Source: Desulfobacula sp.
Lineage (GTDB): Bacteria > Desulfobacterota > Desulfobacteria > Desulfobacterales > Desulfobacteraceae
Direction: 5' to 3'
Assembly (NCBI RefSeq): GCF_021107415.1
Contig: NZ_JAIOSW010000250.1
Coordinates: 1-25,905 of the forward strand
Length of the DNA: 25,905 bases
Part shown: positions 23,774-25,905 of the stretch, one piece after another
How positions within the stretch are numbered: the stretch's first letter is position 1
How the letters are laid out: every line of letters begins with the position of its first letter
Position numbers and translations under genes: made by a program
Notes under the pieces: model-generated
Seen by the model: the letters and a program-made list of their open reading frames with translations, nothing else
The model's database searches: none
What the model was told of the DNA's origin: nothing

Positions 23774-24351
23774 TATGGACTCTCCTCTTCTTTTTCCTTA
23801 AGCTTTATCTGATCTTTAAGCTTTTCTCGGTTTTTAAGTCTTCTTTGATCTTTTTCTATTTGATGAATCTTTTCTTTGATAAATAAAAGGTCCTCTTTTG
23901 CCCGGTCTTTTTCCGGGACAATGCCGGCATACCTGATCGGATCAGATCTTTCATGAAACCCTGCGATATCTTTTTTTACCACTTTATCAAGGTTAAGCCG
24001 GTTGATGCCTTTGATAAATTCCTGTGAGGTCATCTCAACGGCATTGATCTCATAGGAACGGCCGATATATTTTTTTAAGACAGCGGTTAAGTCAAAATAA
24101 AAGAGCCTTGGATCAAGAATCCGACTTTGAGAAAGAAGCTCCAGTTCTTTTATTGCAGCCTCATAAGGTGCCATAGGTGCTGGAAGATATTTCAGGCCTT
24201 TAGGTTGTTTTCTCTTTTTTAAATATTTCTTTATCAGAAAAAACAATAAAACTAAAAGAATAATGCTCCCCAATACTGTTAAGACAATTTTAATCAGCAT
24301 TGGATCAAAACCGACCTGAATCGGGGGTCTTATGTCATGGATATCCTGCAT
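23773..24351 (-). CDS. DUF4381-like single-pass membrane protein
   Basis: A 192-residue protein with a short N-terminal segment beginning MQDIHDIRPPI, one membrane helix (about 19-43), and a cytoplasmic region with PYEAAIKELELL, LDPRLFYFDLTAVLKKYIGRSYEI and MTSQEF. This layout matches the DUF4381 family found between DUF58 and BatA genes. The last 40 residues are highly charged (Lys/Glu/Arg) and probably coiled coil. The ATG abuts the DUF58 stop directly. Function is unknown; it may link the DUF58 and VWA proteins. Confidence 0.8.
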   Translation of the reverse strand: MQDIHDIRPPIQVGFDPMLIKIVLTVLGSIILLVLLFFLIKKYLKKRKQPKGLKYLPAPMAPYEAAIKELELLSQSRILDPRLFYFDLTAVLKKYIGRSYEINAVEMTSQEFIKGINRLNLDKVVKKDIAGFHERSDPIRYAGIVPEKDRAKEDLLFIKEKIHQIEKDQRRLKNREKLKDQIKLKEKEEESP

Positions 24352-25230
24352 TTACCTCAATCGCCTTTCCCTGAATCTAAAGTATTGCAGCAGAGTATCA
24401 GAAACGGAAGCACCGGTTTCAAGCTCGATCACATCACTTTTGGCTTTGAAAAAAATATCCAATGTTTTTTTGTGGTGTGACAATTTTTTGGACATAAATT
24501 CTTCTTGGATCTTTTTATTAAATCCGTCAAAAGCAATTTCTTTGGAAGTTTCAAAATCAGACAGGGTGATAATACCTTTTAAAGGAAGTTCAAATGTCCC
24601 TTTATCATAAATCATCACCCCAATGATCTCATGTTTTTGTCGAATAGTTCTCAAACTTTTCAAATACCCATCATCCAGAAAGTCGGACAGAACAAACACA
24701 AAAGATCTTTTCTTTGATATTTTGGCCAGATAGTCCAAAGCTTCTGATATATTGGTTCCTTTCCCCTGGGGCAAAAAGGTAAATATCTCCTTGATCACCC
24801 GCCAGATATGGCCGGAACCCTTTTTAGGCGGTATATATTTTTCCACCTGATCCGTGAAAAAAATTGCCCCTACTTTATCAGAGTTTTTAATGGCATTGAA
24901 CGCAAGCACCGATGCCACCTCGGCTGCTCTCTCAAATTTCGGCCCTGAAAATGTCCCGAATTTCAAAGATGAACTCATATCAATCAGCAGCATGACAATG
25001 CTTTCACGCTCTTCCTTGTAAAGTTTAACAAAGGGTTTACCCAGTCTTGCCGAAACTTTCCAGTCTATAATTTTGACATCATCTCCAGGGCAATATTCTC
25101 TCACTTCTTCAAATTCAATGCCCGATCCTCGGAACACAGACTTATACTGCCCTGCCATGATACTGGTTACCGTACGGCTGGATTTAATATGGATCCGCTT
25201 TATCTTCTTAATTATGTGAGCCGGAATCAT
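24352..25230 (-). CDS. DUF58 domain protein (VWA-like)
   Basis: A 292-residue cytoplasmic protein with the DUF58 core: SVFRGSGIEFEEVREYCPGDDVKIIDWKVSARLGKPFVKLYKEER at about 32-76 (positions of the family block), then a VWA-like part (LLIDMSSSLKFG, GKGTNISEALDYL, FVLSDFLDDG). It lacks the membrane helices of longer DUF58 proteins. Such genes almost always follow moxR, and here the gap is 15 bp with AAAGGATG upstream. It is presumed to be a MoxR substrate or adaptor. Confidence 0.92.
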   Translation of the reverse strand: MIPAHIIKKIKRIHIKSSRTVTSIMAGQYKSVFRGSGIEFEEVREYCPGDDVKIIDWKVSARLGKPFVKLYKEERESIVMLLIDMSSSLKFGTFSGPKFERAAEVASVLAFNAIKNSDKVGAIFFTDQVEKYIPPKKGSGHIWRVIKEIFTFLPQGKGTNISEALDYLAKISKKRSFVFVLSDFLDDGYLKSLRTIRQKHEIIGVMIYDKGTFELPLKGIITLSDFETSKEIAFDGFNKKIQEEFMSKKLSHHKKTLDIFFKAKSDVIELETGASVSDTLLQYFRFRERRLR

Positions 25231-25245
25231 CTGGTATCACATCCT

Positions 25246-25905
25246 TTAGGGCACTTCAACAGAATCAAAAACGGTCTGAATGATATCGTCGGAACAGATA
25301 TCTTCAGCCTCGGCTTCAAAACTTAAGATAATTCTGTGTCTCAACACGTCCGGCCCCACAGTCTTGATATCCTGGGGCGTGATATAGGCTCTGCCGGATA
25401 AAAATGCCGTTACCCTGGCTGCTTTTGCAAGAAAAATAGTGGCCCTTGGAGATGCGCCATACTCGATATATTCGGCCACATCCATCCCGTATTTCTCAGG
25501 CTGCCGCGTACTGAATACCAAGTCTACGATATACTCTTTGAGTTTTTCATCCACATAGATCTGATCAATCAACTCGCCCATGGCGGCAAGCTGGTCACAA
25601 TTGATCACCGGATGAATGGCTTCGGGCTTTTCAAAGCTGTTCTTTTTAAGGATCATAAGTTCCTGGGCCTTGTCCGGATAATCAATGAGCACTTTAAGCA
25701 TAAACCGGTCCACCTGGGCTTCCGGCAAAGAATAGGTCCCTTCCTGGTCAATGGGATTCTGGGTCGCAAGAACCAGAAAAGGCGATGGCAGGGGATAGGT
25801 TTGCTCTCCTATGGTTATCTGCTTTTCCTCCATGGCTTCCAACAGTGCAGACTGTACCTTGGAAGGTGCCCTGTTAATCTCATCTGCCAGGATAATATTA
25901 TTAAA
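25246..25905 (-). CDS. MoxR-family AAA+ ATPase (partial, N-terminus outside window)
   Basis: The frame is open to the window edge, giving 219 C-terminal residues out of a usual 320-330. The sequence begins inside Walker B (NNIILADEINRAPSKVQSAL), so the Met at 25842 is internal and not the start. It continues with LLEAMEEKQITIG, sensor 1 (LVLATQNPIDQEGTYSLPEAQVDRF) and the sensor 2 region ASPRATIFLAKAAR. MoxR ATPases are chaperone-like partners of VWA proteins. It heads the visible Bat operon; its promoter is beyond the window. Confidence 0.95.
   Translation of the reverse strand, partial: FNNIILADEINRAPSKVQSALLEAMEEKQITIGEQTYPLPSPFLVLATQNPIDQEGTYSLPEAQVDRFMLKVLIDYPDKAQELMILKKNSFEKPEAIHPVINCDQLAAMGELIDQIYVDEKLKEYIVDLVFSTRQPEKYGMDVAEYIEYGASPRATIFLAKAARVTAFLSGRAYITPQDIKTVGPDVLRHRIILSFEAEAEDICSDDIIQTVFDSVEVP

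Noticed and set aside
1..25905. Insertion sequences, tRNA/rRNA genes, prophage or defence genes, riboswitches
   Set aside because: I looked for transposase, integrase, restriction and toxin-type motifs and for structured RNA genes, and saw none. The window reads as ordinary chromosome apart from the short repeats listed.

Overview
The window looks like chromosomal DNA from an anaerobic deltaproteobacterium, most likely an aromatic- or fatty-acid-oxidising sulfate reducer of the Desulfobacterales (Desulfobacula, Desulfobacter or Desulfotignum type). This is inferred from moderate, AT-leaning composition, two sigma-54 activators beside sigma-54 promoters, a benzoate-CoA ligase-type enzyme, FdhD, and a complete MoxR/Bat locus. 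No tool was run, so the taxonomy is a judgement from gene content.

Left part (1-7855, + strand). The window opens inside a sigma-54 enhancer-binding protein (EBP). Its 429-bp downstream gap holds a GG-N10-GC sigma-54 promoter (about 996-1012) and a 53-residue gene (1067-1228) that is almost nothing but a Fis/NtrC-type DNA-binding domain. A branched-chain-amino-acid-type (Liv) ABC transporter follows: binding protein, two permeases, two ATPases. Then comes an acyl-CoA synthetase split by an apparent one-base deletion near 6440. A 24-codon remnant with 14-bp direct repeats ends the unit.

Middle (7839-11321). A cytoplasmic HDOD-GAF-GGDEF-PilZ-like signalling protein (- strand, GGDEF signature degenerate) is divergent from an fdhD-like gene (+ strand) that lacks the usual cysteine motif. 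Three tandem 18-bp repeats lie just upstream of the signalling gene. A strong hairpin closes fdhD and the convergent ligase gene.

Right-centre (11349-18405, - strand). A second catabolic module consists of a small membrane protein, a sodium:solute symporter and a benzoate-CoA ligase-type enzyme. It is transcribed from a near-consensus sigma-54 promoter (14806-14820) with a plausible activator site upstream. Just upstream lie the likely regulators, a soluble PAS histidine kinase and an NtrC-type response regulator (ATG/stop overlap), preceded by a DJ-1/PfpI gene with a sigma-70-like promoter.

Right end (18482-25905, - strand). A tightly packed MoxR - DUF58 - DUF4381-like - BatA - BatB/C - BatD/E operon. 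BatB is fused to BatC and BatD to BatE, and both fusions keep a signal-peptide-like segment at the junction.

The theme is two parallel modules, each pairing an acid-uptake system with an acyl-CoA ligase under sigma-54 and its own EBP. The left one adds a mini-regulator that copies only the EBP's DNA-binding domain.
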